From Artocarpus heterophyllus (lineage: Eukaryota > Streptophyta > Magnoliopsida > Rosales > Moraceae): DNA of 64,000 nucleotides. The position numbers and the translations under genes are program-made. The stretch spans positions 29,654,148 to 29,718,147 of the forward strand of contig CM046348.1 of NCBI GenBank assembly GCA_025403435.1, in the 5' to 3' direction. The notes beneath the pieces are model-generated. The model worked only from the letters and a program-made list of their open reading frames with translations. It was not told where the DNA came from and searched no databases. The first letter of the stretch is position 1. Each line of letters begins with the position of its first letter. Of this stretch, positions 11,866 to 22,608 are shown in pieces.

Positions 11866-12379
11866 GATGATCTTTAGTCAATTGTCGCAAGATTTTGGCG
11901 GGGAAGTGGGGGTGGTGATGAGAAAATCCATTGGCTACTATGGGAGATTTTGTGTCGTCTCAAAACAGAAGGTGGGATGGGTTTTTCATGATATGCTAGG
12001 ATTTAACAGTGCTCTCGTTGCAAAACAAGGGTAGAGAATCCTTTCCAACCCGAATTCCTTAATGGCATGGGTGTTAAAGGCAAACTACCTTCCAACTAAT
12101 AGGTTCTTGTAAGCAAAGATGGGCTCTAACCCCTCATACGTTTAGAGTATTATCTGGGGTAGAGAGTTATTGGCTGCATGTATTAGATGGAAAATCTTTG
12201 ATGATCCGTGGATTCCAAGACCTTTTTCTTTCGAAGTTATCGCTCGACCTAGTGAGGAACACAAGAATCTTTTGGTGAGTATTCTCATAATTTATGGGTC
12301 TTGGTCCATGCAGGCATTGGAGGCATATTTATGGCCTATTGATAGAGACACTGTTCTTAGTTTATGACTCGGATCAAGG

Positions 12380-12738
12380 GAAGGCAGGGATATACCAATG
12401 TGGCATTTTGATTCAAAAGGGTGCTATACAGTTCGTTCTACGTACAAGACTGAGATGACGAGGAATTATCAGATTGGTTCCTCGAATTTAGCTACTGGTG
12501 ATATGTGGTGGAGGAAGTTGTGGGCTTGCAAGATTGCTAGTAAGGTAAAAATTCACGTGTGGTGCAAAGCACATGGAGCTCTTGCGGTTAAAGCAAACCT
12601 AGTTACACATAGAATCCAAGACCCTTCGTTAAGCCCTCGCTACCAGGACAATGTGGAAGACATCTCCGTTGCCTTCTGGTCCTGTGTTATGGTTCGTGCA
12701 GTGTGGGCCTTTTTATTAGCTTTGCGGGCTGGTTTTTA
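12380..12738 (+). pseudogene. LINE zf-RVT domain remnant
   Basis: Contains DSKGCYTVRSTYK, then WWRKLWACKIASKVKIHVW, the usual tryptophan-rich lead of the zinc-binding domain that follows RT in plant L1 elements. The zinc-binding Cys cluster expected after it is degraded. Stops separate it from RT and RNase H. Confidence 0.7.
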
Positions 12739-12959
12739 GAAAGGGTAAGACAGAGGATCAAGAGCCCTTTTGTATTTCATATTGGAATATATGGCTGAAC
12801 AGAAACTCAAATGTTTTTGAAGGCAAAAGTCCGACTGGAAAAGAGGTTGTGGAACGTGTGGGAAGGATTTACCATGATTACAGCTCATGTTGGCGGTTTG
12901 ATGAACCTCATAGGCTTTATCGAGCCAATAAAGCTAAGTGGAAGCCGCCAGAAGGTGAT

Positions 12960-13330
12960 TTGATCAAAGATTAACGTGGGTATCGGTGTGATTGCTAGAG
13001 ATAGCAATGGTATAGTTGTCTCAACGCTTGCTTTGCAAGTGCAGGGTCATTTTTCTTAATATACTACAGAGTGTCTGGCAATTTTAGAGGGTGCACATTT
13101 TGTCTCGAGATTGGGGGCTCTTGGAATGGTGGTTGAATCGGATGCTTTTAATGCAATTCGGGTGGTGCACAATCCTCCCAACAAATCCTTAAAGGTTAAT
13201 GTCATAGAAGATATCAAAGATATCATGTTAAATGCTCGTTATGGATTATGTTGCTACACTTCCTGCGATGGGAATGGGGTGCCCACACATTGGCTAATTT
13301 TGCGTTAGTTAATTCTGTCAATTTCTTTGG
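12960..13330 (+). pseudogene. LINE C-terminal RNase H remnant (RVT_3 type)
   Basis: Reads INVGIGVIARDSNGIVV, then TTECLAILEGAHF, VVESDAFNAI and, after a frame change, a piece with AHTLANFALVNS-like spacing near 13285-13330. These correspond to the G-x-G-x-x-x-R-D, E-x-x-A and E-x-D blocks of the RNase H that ends plant L1 ORF2. A stop lies before TTECLAI and a frameshift before the last block. Confidence 0.72.
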
Positions 13331-13779
13331 GAATCGACAATAGCTAAGCATTGTGTCCATCACAGTTCAAGCTATGTATGGCTGGCGTAAAACCTACGGG
13401 CTTATTATCCAAAAGAAAAATTGGTACCTTTAGTCCAATCTTGGACAAAGAGGCGCAGGAATGATATATAGCACTTCTGGGTTAGACCATGGCTCCAACC
13501 AGGGTGGTTCATGAGTGGGCCAATAAAAAACGGTCTCAAGCAGGGAAAGGCAGGATGGAAGGCGGAAAAGGCTTGGCTTTGTTTCTCAGAAAAAGGACTC
13601 AGGAAATTTGGTTTGGCGTGATTGTGGGCCAAATTTTATTAGTCACCATGTACGATCAGAATTTATGATAAGACTTTCGAGTTTTTGTTCAAAAAATTAT
13701 ATCAAACAAAGAAAATGAACACCAAAAAAAAGTACCCAACAAAAAGAATGAACCACCAACATAGATAAGAAAACTGAAA
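13331..13779. other. Non-genic stretch
   Basis: Nothing recognised beyond short chance ORFs; probably LINE 3' end plus unidentified filler. Confidence 0.5.
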
Positions 13780-14050
13780 ACTCTTCCTAGTTTGCATCTC
13801 ATTTTCTTCCAAGCCCTAATTCTATGTTTCCCTTGGTAAATCCTCTGATTTTGGACTTTGTCCCACCAATAAATCATATATCCCTTAAATTTTTAAGCTA
13901 CCAAGGAAGCTTCCTTATCCCGTTCTATCACCATAAATTTACAATACTCATCTACCCTATCAATCCATTCGAGAAATTCCTCTAATTCAACAAATCCACC
14001 AGAACTAGGAATCCTCGGTTTGTAACATAAATCATGCGGTAAATCAGAGG
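13780..14050 (-). pseudogene. Gypsy-type gag fragment
   Basis: On the minus strand the translation contains IPSSGGFVELEEFLEWIDRV, then EYCKFMVIERDKEASLVA, a stop, KFKGYMIYWWDKVQ and QGKHRIRAWKKMRCKL. This is the pattern of the retrotransposon gag domain of plant Ty3/gypsy elements (FxG, EEFLxWL, VAxxLxGxAxxWW, QGKxxIxxWxxM). No matching pol is next to it, so it is an orphan fragment of a fifth retroelement. Confidence 0.72.
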
Positions 14051-14054
14051 AATT

Positions 14055-14272
14055 CCCTGATTCGGAATGATTTTATTTCCTTAAACTTGAAGGTAATGAG
14101 TACAACTTATTTATAATGAAAGGTAAAGAAAAAAAAAACTCTTAACAACTGAAATAACTCCTAAAAATTAGATTCTCCTAATTTAGTGAAAAACAGAAAA
14201 TCTTAAGAAGTAAAAAATCATATCCCTATTAATTTGGATTTAGGAGTTAACCAACTAATCCAAATTTCAACA
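14055..14272 (-). repeat. LTR remnant of minus copia A
   Basis: On the minus strand it begins TGTTGAAATTTGG directly after a polypurine tract (TTGAGGGAGAG, 14273-14283) and carries a TATA-like TATAAATAAG. Its far end cannot be fixed; it runs into the gag fragment at about 14050. Confidence 0.6.
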
Positions 14273-15865
14273 CTCTCCCTCAAGCTAGGCAGTAGATGTT
14301 AATCATGCCTAGCTTGGAAATCATTTCTTCAATGTTGGTCTTGGGTAGGGCCTTTGTAAGAACATCAACTGTCTGTAATCTGGTGGTAGTGTAAGTAACT
14401 TGAAGTTCTCCAGTTTCTATCTTCTCTTTGATGAAGTGCCGATCGATCTCCACATGCTTGATTCGATCATGGTGAACTGGGCTTTTTGTACTTTGTATTG
14501 CTGCTTAGTTGTCACAACATAGCTCTAGCTTCTTCACTTCAAGAATCCTTAACTCTTCTAGTAGTCTTTTCAACCACATTTCTTCACAAATTCCATGTGC
14601 CATTGCCCTTAACTCTACCTCGGCACTGCTTCTTGCAACTACTGACTGCAATTCCAGTTTCTTCTAGTAAGTCAAGTACACACTTTCGTTGTGACACTAC
14701 AATTCCTTTTCTTGATCTTGCAATTTCCATCCCAAGAAAGTACTTAAGTGCCCCGAGATCTTTGATCTCAAATTCGTGAGCAAGGAAGGACTTCAACTTC
14801 TCCATTTCTTCTATATGATTGCCTGTGAGAATAATATCATCCTCATACATGATCAGGATTAAAATTTTTACATCCGATGAGTGCTTGAAAAAGAGTGTAT
14901 GATCCGATTGTCCCTGAACATATCCATATCCTTTTACTGCCGTTGTGAATCTGTCAAAACCAAGCTCATGGTGGTTGTTTGAGTCCATACAATGACTTGT
15001 GGAGTTTGCACACCAGATTTTCATTCTTTAAGTTCTTAAAACCTAATGGAATCTCCATGTATACCTCATCTTCTAAATCTCCATTGAGGAATGCATTTTT
15101 CACATCCAACTGATGAAGAAGCCAATCTAGGTTGGCTGCTAAGGATAGCAGTACACAGACAGTATTCAACTTTGCAACAAGTACAAATGTTTCTTGATAG
15201 TCTATACCATAAGTCTGAGTAAATCTCTTTGCCACCAATCGTGCTTTATACTTGTCTATGCTTCCATCTGCTCTGTACCTTATGGTAAATATCCACTTGC
15301 ATCCCACAGGTTGCTTCCTAGCTGGTAATTCAGACAGTTCCCAAGTTTTGTTTTGCTTGAGAGCCCGCATTTCTTCGTTCACTGCCATTCTTCATTCTGG
15401 TCGTTTAAGAGCCTCCTGTATGTTGCTAGGTATGTCTTTAAGAGAGAGATTAGTCACAAAGGCAGAGTAGATGGTGATAACTTCTCATATGCTACAAAAT
15501 TATAGATGGGATGTTTGTGCATGAACGAACACCTTTTCTCACTACAATAGGTTGTTCTAGCTCATTATTAGTGTTCTCAGGATACGATTCAAGAATTTTA
15601 TTACCTTTCTGTGCTACTGCCACTATTCCTGTTACGGAATGGTTTATGGAGACTTGGCCAAACATCTTTTGCAGTAAATTCATCTACTCTTTACTAAATA
15701 GAGCATCGGTCGATGGTTCTTCTCCAGCTGCCATGAAACTCCTTCCTTCGTTGTTTGACTTGGCAGATTGATCACGAGCACCATTTGGCTTCATGTTTGC
15801 AAGTCTTCTATGGATTTTCTAGCAAGTATCCCTCGTATGACCTGGCTTGTGACAATGATCACATG
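14273..15865 (-). pseudogene. Copia A gag-pol remnant with two large internal deletions
   Basis: Minus-strand order: gag zinc knuckle CDHCHKPGHTRDTC (about 15821-15862, intact CX2CX4HX4C), then directly the spacer before RT (VVRKGVRSCTN), then RT (KQPVGCKWIF, QLDVKNAFLNGDLEDE, YGLKQPP, and YEDD at about 14846-14857 in place of YVDD), ending at LDLLEETG, then directly RNase H from VVARSSAEVELRAMA to about 14285. Protease and integrase are deleted between knuckle and RT, and about 130 residues are missing between RT and RNase H. Stops and a frameshift also interrupt it. A different family from C0/C1/C2. Confidence 0.88.
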
Positions 15866-16737
15866 GTGCAACCAGAAAACTTTGAGTTGGGAGACTCAAA
15901 GAAGATGGTTTGCAAATTAAAGAAATCCATCTATGGGCTTAAGCAGGTGTCTCGCCAATGGTATTACAAATTTCATCAGATTATCATCTCGTTCGGTTTT
16001 GAGATGAATATGGTTGATGATTGTATATACCATAAGTTCAGTGAGAGTAAATATATTTTCCTAGTTTTATATGTCGATGACATATTGCTTGCCAGCAACG
16101 ATATAGGCTTATTGCACGAAACCAAGAGATTTTTATTAAAGAAATTTGAGATGAAGGATCTTGGTGACGTATCTTTTGTATTAGGCATACAGATACACTA
16201 AGATTGCTCTCGGGGTATACTTGGATTATCACAAAAAAACTATATCGAGAAGGTACTTAAGAGATTTGGCATGCAAGATTGTAAACCAGGTGACACCCCT
16301 GTTGCTAAGGGAGACAGGTTTAGTCTAAATTAGTGCCCTAATAATGATTTTGAGGTTAAGAAAATGTAGAAGATTCCTTATGCATCGACAGTAGGGAGTC
16401 TAATGTATGCTCAGGTTTGTACACGTCCAGATATTGCGTACGTTACAGGGATGTTGGGTAGATACTTAAGTAATCTAGGGATAGATCATTGAAAAGCAAC
16501 CAAACGAGCCATGCGGTATTTACAGAGAACAAAAGATTACATGCTCACATATAGAAGATCAGATCAGTTGGAGATCATTGGGTATTCAAATTCTGATTTT
16601 GCTGGGTGCCAAGACAGTCGGAGATCCACATCAGGCTATATCTTCCTGCTTGTTGGAGGAGCTATTTATTTGAAAAGTGCTAAGCAGACACGGATAGCTT
16701 CTTTCACCATGGCAGTAGAATTTATAGCAAGATTTTC
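15866..16737 (+). pseudogene. Copia fragment (RT C-terminal half and RNase H N-terminal half)
   Basis: Plus strand: MVQPENFELGDSKKMVCKLK, IYGLKQVSRQWYYKF, LVLYVDDILLAS (YVDD intact), then GMQDCKPGDTPVAKGD, SLMYAQVCTRPDIAY, MRYLQRTKDYML and a piece of RNase H (SDFAGCQDSRRSTSGYIF) up to TMAVEFIA. It begins and ends in mid-gene without LTRs, and is a third copia family. Both borders are abrupt: minus copia A on the left, Tekay integrase on the right. Confidence 0.88.
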
Positions 16738-17221
16738 TTAGAGATCGATTAAGGGCAGCTCAGAGTCGGCAGAAGAACTACGCGGATAGGAGACGTAGAC
16801 CCTTAGAGTTCACGGTTGGGGATTTTGTTCTCTTGAGGGTATCACCTCGTAAGGGAACTATGCGGTTCGGGGTGAGTGGGAAGCTCGCGCGGAGGTATAT
16901 TGGGCCATTCGAGATCACTCAGCGTGTTGGTGTGGTCACTTATCGGCTTGATCTTCCGCCCAAACTTTCTCACGTTCATGATGTATTTCATGTGTTGATG
17001 ATTAGGAAGTGTCCACCTGAGCAGGGTAAGATAGTTTTGTTCCGCGATGTGCAAGTTCAGGAAGATACGACGTACGAAGAAGTTATGATTCAAATTATCG
17101 ACCGGAAGGTGATTAGTTTGCGTCGTCGTGAGAAAAGTCGTGTGGCAGCATCATGGGGTTGATGAAGCCACTTGGGAGCTAGAGTCGAGTATGCAGGAAT
17201 TGTATCCGCATTTGTTTTGTT
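16738..17221 (+). pseudogene. Tekay integrase C-terminus and chromodomain, truncated copy upstream of the shared LTR
   Basis: Closely matches 23636-24129 of Tekay-2: DRLRAAQSRQK, the GPFEITQRVGVV block, VHDVFHV and IIDRKVISLRRRE. A 10-bp deletion at about 17131, relative to the downstream copy, shifts the frame just before the chromodomain core. It runs without a break into the polypurine tract and LTR at 17275, so this scrap and Tekay-2 share one LTR. Confidence 0.9.
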
Positions 17222-17274
17222 TCTGAATTGAGTTGTAAATTTCAAGGGTGAAATTTCTTTTAGGGGTGGAGAGT

Positions 17275-19435
17275 TGTAACGCCCCGAAATTTATTTAATG
17301 TTAATGTAATATAAATGATGAATTAGTGTGCCATAATTAACGTTTTAACATTAATTAGATTATTTGGTTGGATTTTGAATTTTTGGTTGTTTTGTTAAAT
17401 TGATGCATTCAAATGATTTCTTATTGTTTTAAAATGATGTTTTGAGTTTTAAAACACAACAATTTGTAAAATGTTAAAAATACTCCGTTTTACAAAACCG
17501 TGGGCAGCACATGGTTTTCGCACAGTAAAATCGTCCACCGATTTTCTCTATTTATTTCCTTCCCCTCTCTCTCTCCTCACTCTCCGGTTCTCTCTCTCTT
17601 TCTCTCTTTCCTCCTTCACCGTGAGCCATCTCCCTCTCTCTCAAATTCTCTCTCAAAATTTTTGAAACCAAAACCGAATCCAAGCTTCGGGATAGCAAGG
17701 AGGAGGCTCAAGGACGTGATTTGGCAACCAAGAACGCAGATTGAAGCTTCGATTCGAGGTTAGATTTGAAATTTCTAAACTTTTTCCAAAATTTTCAATT
17801 TTGTGTATTTTTGAAATCTAGGGTTGTTTAAGCTTAGAAAACCATGGATTTGAGTTAAATGAACTTAGAACAACTAGAATCTAAGCTTAGATTAAAGAAA
17901 AACGGATCGAATTCAAAATTTATCATTTTTCTCCTCATTTTCTCATTTTTGGTTTTTTGAGGATTTCGAGTTTAAATCTTGTTTAAATGAGTCCAAACAT
18001 GTTCTGGAATGTTTTTCTATCATCTATGATTGTTTTTCATGCCTGGGATTTGAGAAAAACAGGTTAGAATCAAGATTTAAATTTTGGGGATCGAGAAACC
18101 CGTGGCTGGGATTTGTGGATTTTCCTAGTTCGGCAGGTCGAACTGTGTGTTCGGCAGGCCCGAGTGATGATCGGCAGGCCGGTGTTCTTCCGACCGGCAG
18201 GCCAAACCTAGGGAAGTGTTCAGCTGACCGAACTTTGCTTCCGGCAGGCCAAACTGTGTAGTTCGGCCGACCAAAGCAGGGAGTCCGGCAGGCCGACTAA
18301 GGCATGGAAAATTTTGTGATTTTTACCCGTTTTCACTGTTTTGAACCCTGATTTAAATTCCAACCTTATAGAATGATTTTAAAGGTACAAATGGCACACT
18401 AGGACATCATAAAATGGTTGGGTAACATAGAATGTCTCGAACTAGATATTGATCGACTTAGTTTGTATCTAGGATCGTTTGTGGTTCCGCGGAGCTAACG
18501 TATAGCGGACCAGGATTACGGTGTGGGGTACCGGCACGAGTATTGAGGTAGGACTTCTATCCTATTTCTTTGGTAGCCTGGTTTTGAAATGATTTGGCTT
18601 CAAAAAGGATTTCTATTAAAATGTTTTCAACGGTTGTTTGAAAATGGACTTATCGGTTATATTTTAGTATACCGTGATCTGGAATGAATTCCATAATGAA
18701 TGTAATTGACAACACTCGGTAATTGGGTTTTGAATGATAATGATAATAAACACATAGGCATGATGCCATATCAGAGATTGGGTCGTGTAGCGATCGACCT
18801 TGGGGGCAGGTCCCGAAACCCAACTGGGCCACTACGGTGGTGATATCATGGTTTGCCTAGGTAAAAGAAAAATGGTGTTTTTGATTATGCGAGTAGACTG
18901 TTCTGGGTCAGGACAGCTCTACTCAAATTATTTATTTATTTAAGTTTTCTTTTGAGTAACTCCTAAACAATGATATGTTTCTTTACATTAAATTATTTTT
19001 ATAAAACATAGTCCTACTAAGCCTTTCGCTCACGTTTTATTGTTTTAAATTTCCCCCCTCTAGGTGGTTTCCCATTTAGGTTTGGAGAGGATTCTTCGGA
19101 CCGAACTCAGGAGCAATAGAAGGATTAATTTATATTTTGTATTATTCAATCAAGGCATGTAAGAGTTAACTTTATTTGTACTTGGACTGTAATTGTATTC
19201 ATGATATTGTCAGAACCATGTGTGTGCACAAGTTATGGGTTGTGGAACCCATACTCGCGATTTTTACTTAATTTTTATTACTTGCTTAATATTTATAAAT
19301 TCTTTTATAAAAATGTGGTGGAAATCTTCTTATTTCTCACGTAATTTGATCCTTAAACTAGTGGTTTTAATTAAATCCTCTTTTAATTAATTTAAATAAT
19401 CCACCACATCACCTCCCGTACTCCGGGGTGTGACA
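17275..19435 (+). repeat. Tekay-2 left LTR (shared)
   Basis: TGTAACGCCCC to GGTGTGACA, 2161 bp. Very similar to 24181-26321. Contains a promoter-like stretch with CT-rich initiator near 17545-17600 and an eight-copy palindromic array at 18128-18298. Confidence 0.92.
18128..18298 (+). repeat. Palindromic GTTCGGCAGGCCGAAC array (Tekay-2 left LTR), 8 copies
   Basis: Copies start at about 18128, 18149, 18169, 18192, 18218, 18239, 18261 and 18283, spacings 21, 20, 23, 26, 21, 22 and 22 bp. The core is 7-bp arms around AG (or a two-base variant); the sequence between cores is not conserved. Confidence 0.85.
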
Positions 19436-19438
19436 GAA

Positions 19439-19450
19439 TGGTATCTGAGC
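19439..19450 (+). other. Primer binding site of Tekay-2
   Basis: TGGTATCTGAGC, three bases after the LTR end; one mismatch to the usual plant initiator-tRNA-Met site TGGTATCAGAGC. Confidence 0.85.
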
Positions 19451-19539
19451 TCAAGGTTATAAACCTTGGGAATTGTGCACACATAGTTTGATACTAAAAT
19501 ACCTCTGACAGTCCAATTTTTTTTTTAGAAGTGAGAGAA

Positions 19540-20604
19540 TGGCACCTAGACGTCGTTCAACTGCTGACGCCGAGTTCAGAAATGATGAGAGCATGATGAG
19601 GTCTATGTTTGCGGCTTTCTGGCAGATGACAGCCAGGGCTAGACCAGAAGACTCTAGTGTTGGTAGTCGACATGCGTTCTTTAAGGAATTCTAGCGGGCG
19701 TCTATTCTGACTTTTGATGGCAATGGGGATCCGCAGTTAGCAGAGTATTGGTTGGATTCGATCTTGAAGCATTTGGATACTCTTGGTCTGCCTGAGGAGT
19801 ATCGTGTGGAATTCGCGGCGTATAAGTTCGAGGGTGGCGCTAATACTTGGTGGAAACAGACTAAGCATCTGGAGCGCGGTGGCGATATCAGTTGGGACAA
19901 GTTCGAGGAGCTGTTCTATGATCGGTATTTTCTACAAGGGTATAGAGACTAGAAGGCAGCTGAGTTTTATAGATTGCAGTAGGGTGATCTGTCAGTTCGG
20001 GAGTATGAGGCAAAGTTTAATGAGTTGGCTAGGTTTGCTCCATCAGCGGTGGCATCGGAGCGCGAGAAATGTATTAAGTTCCAGGATGGGCTCAAGGCTC
20101 CTATTCAGCAGCAGTTGGTTGCTCTACGGCTTAGGAGTTTCGGAGAGCTTGTGTCGTCGGCAATCTCTGTGGAGAATGATTATGTGCAGTATTGTGAGGA
20201 CCGAGCCAAGGCTTCAGGAGGACCGCAAAGGAGTGGCAGGAAGAGCACTAGTAGTCGTCCAGCTCTGGGGAAAAGGCAAGCAAGGCGGTGCGACCAGTGG
20301 TAGCAGCAGTTCGTCTGGCAGCGGGCGTAGCAATCCCTACAGTTTTCATTGTCAATTCTGTCAGTAGCCTGGACACATTAAGAGGAATTGCCCGATCAGG
20401 AGTGCTCGTCTTGGATCTCAGACCGGGGAGGATGCCAGTCGTTCGTCTCAGCCTCAACCTCAGACCCTACCTCTGCCTCCGCAGTACCCGCAGTTGTAGT
20501 ATCCGCAGTTCTCTCCTCAGCAATTCTCATATCTGGCACGGGGGCAGCAGCCGCAGCATTTTCAACGCAGTGTTCCTCAGTATAGAGCGTCGAGTACAAG
20601 TAGT
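19540..20604 (+). pseudogene. Tekay-2 gag (capsid and zinc knuckle), broken
   Basis: Starts MAPRRRSTADAEF at 19540. Capsid blocks: ILTFDGNGDPQLAEYWLD, VEFAAYKFEGGANTWW, WDKFEELFYDRYF and LSVREYEAKFNELARF. Linker is Ser/Arg-rich. The zinc knuckle at about 20348-20391 reads CQFCQ, stop, PGHIKRNC, so its CX2CX4HX4C frame is cut. Stops at 19692, 19950, 19980 and about 20365 all lie where family members have Gln and are TAG. Product would have been the capsid protein packaging the element RNA. Confidence 0.88.
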
Positions 20605-21066
20605 ATGCAGTCGTCTCCATCTCAGCAGCATCGACCGAGTAATCCAGGACCCAGCAATGTTGGTAGAGGAAAAGGAAAGGCGCCAGTGCAGGTTCATGCA
20701 ATGGCATCTGGAGGGTCAGATTCTCAGACTGGTAACGTGGTTGTCGATGGTATGATCTTGGTTTCTAGATCTTTAGCTCGTATTTTATTCGATACCGGTG
20801 CCTCTCATTCTCTCATTTCGAGTTCTTTTGTACATGCCTTGGGATTAGAGGTAGAAGAGTTTAATGAACCCCTAGTAATAACTTCTCCCTTGGGGCGGGT
20901 GTGTGTAAATTGTATGTGTAAATCCTGTAAAATAAAGATTGGGGATGAGATTTTGAAAAGTGATTTGATTATACTCCCCATGAGCTCCTATGATGTAATC
21001 CTAGGGATGGACTGGTTGTCCAGGTATAGTGCAGTCGTGGACTGTCAGCTTAGAAAAGTGACCTGA
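20605..21066 (+). pseudogene. Tekay-2 aspartic protease region
   Basis: Open from 20605. Contains GMILVSRSLARILFDTGASH (catalytic DTGA intact), then DLIILPMSSYDVILGMDWL, the flap and C-terminal hydrophobic-hydrophobic-G-MDWL block of plant gypsy proteases. Ends at a TGA at 21064; another stop lies before RT. Confidence 0.9.
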
Positions 21067-21132
21067 GTGTCTGATAGGGGGACGGTGATCACTTACTAGG
21101 GTGGCGGTGATTGGCTAAGGAGTGAGCATCTC

Positions 21133-22608
21133 ATGAAGTCGTGTCTAGGAGGGCGAAGGAATCTAGGTTGTTGTGCTTTTCTTGCCAACCTGGATTGCGA
21201 GCCCTATGTTTCGAGTGGCAGTGTAGCGATTCCGGTGGTTGATGAGTTCGAGGATGTTTTTCCCGACGAGTTATCAGGGTTACCACCGCATCGGGAGATT
21301 GAGTTTGGTATCGAGTTGTTTCCAGGGACATCACCGATTTCTATGGTACCTTATCGGATGGCACCGGTAGAAATGAAGGAATTGAGGAAGCAACTTCAGG
21401 AGCTTGCTGATAAAGGATATATTCAGAATAGCACATCTCCATGGGGAGCAACTGTTTTGTTTGCTAAGAAGCACGATGGGACTCTCAGGTTATGTGTGGA
21501 TTATCGGCAGCTAAATCGTGTTACGGTGAAGAACAAGTATCCCTTGCCTAGGATTGATGAGTTGTTTGATCAGTTGGGAGGTTCGCGGTACTTCTCGAAG
21601 ATTGATTTGCGTTCAGGTTATCATCAGCTCAGGATCAAGGAAGAGGATATTCCCAAGACAGCTTTTAGGACTCGGTATGGGCACTTTGAGTTCCTGGTTA
21701 TGTCGTTTGGGTTGACGAATGCTCCAGCAGCTTTTATGGATTTGATGAACAAGATATTTAGGCCGTATTTGGATCAGTTCGTGATCGTGTTCATCGATGA
21801 TATCCTCGTGTATTCTAGGACTTGGGAGGAGCATGAGCAGCATCTTTGGATCGTGCTTCAGACTCTGCGGGAGCACCAGTTGTATGCTAAGAGGGAAAAA
21901 TGTGAGTTTTGGTTGACTGAGGTCAAGTTTCTGGGTCATGTCATCTCGGAGCATGGTATCTCTGTGGATCCGTCCAAGATTGAAGCTATATTGGAATGGG
22001 AACGACCAAGGAATGTAGCAGAGATTCGTAGCTTCTTAGGTTTTATTGGATATTACAGGAAATTTGTAAAGGATTTTTTGAAGATTGTAGCTCCGTTGAC
22101 GAGATTGATCAAGAAAAATGTCAGGTTTGAGTGGGATGAAGACTGTGAGCTTGCTTTTCAGGAATTGAAGAACCGGTTGACTTCAGCTCCAGTGTTGGTT
22201 ATTCCTAGTAGTGACGAGCCGTATGAGGTTTATACGGATGCTTCAGGGCGTGGACTTGGATGCGTGTTGATGCAGCATAGGCGTGTGGTTACGTACGGAT
22301 CGAGACAGCTATGACCTCACAAGCGGAATTATCCTACTCATGATTTGGAGCTCGCAGCAATGATTTACGCACTGAAGATTTGGAGGTATTATTTGTATGG
22401 AGCGTCGTTTCAAGTCTTCTCCGATCACAAGAGTTTGAGGTATTTGTTCACTCAGAGGGATCTTAACTTGAGGCAGCGTAGATGGATTGAGTATATGGAG
22501 GATTATGATTTTGCGTTGCAGTATCATCCCGGGAAAGCTAATGTGGTCGCAGACGCGCTTAGCAGGAAGTCTTCTGGGATTCTCGCTTGTTTGATTTTTG
22601 AGGACTAG
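21133..22608 (+). pseudogene. Tekay-2 reverse transcriptase and RNase H
   Basis: The 393-residue open part (21133-22314) carries [63 protein letters not shown] and [10 protein letters not shown] (catalytic IDD), then RNase [20 protein letters not shown]-to-TGA type stop at 22312-22314 cuts it; RNase H and connector continue to 22608 ([37 protein letters not shown]). Catalytic residues seem intact, so this is the best preserved part of the element. Confidence 0.93.

Larger units (their letters stand above)
10285..13330 (+). mobile_element. LINE (L1-type non-LTR retrotransposon), 5'-truncated
   Basis: Remnants in order: linker before RT, RT, zf-RVT, RNase H. ORF1 and the endonuclease are missing, as expected from the 5' truncation common in LINE insertions. 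No clear poly-A tail or target duplicate was found, so the exact borders are soft. Confidence 0.85.

Noticed and set aside
17471..17763. ORFs in the Tekay-2 LTR (and 24377-24658, 33432-33851, 41340-41689)
   Set aside because: Low-complexity CT-rich sequence with no domain; repeated only because the LTR is repeated.
18128..18298. Regularly spaced short repeats suggest a CRISPR array
   Set aside because: Plant nuclear context, degenerate repeats, 4-10-bp gaps rather than spacers, no cas genes; the arrays lie inside LTRs.
19439..19450. Possible tRNA gene fragments at the primer sites
   Set aside because: Only the 12-13 bases complementary to the tRNA 3' end are present, as in any primer site.
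19783..20755. Long plus-strand ORFs overlapping Tekay-2 gag in other frames (19783-20367, 20288-20755)
   Set aside because: They are frame shadows: the gag frame has the recognisable capsid and zinc-knuckle blocks, these have none.
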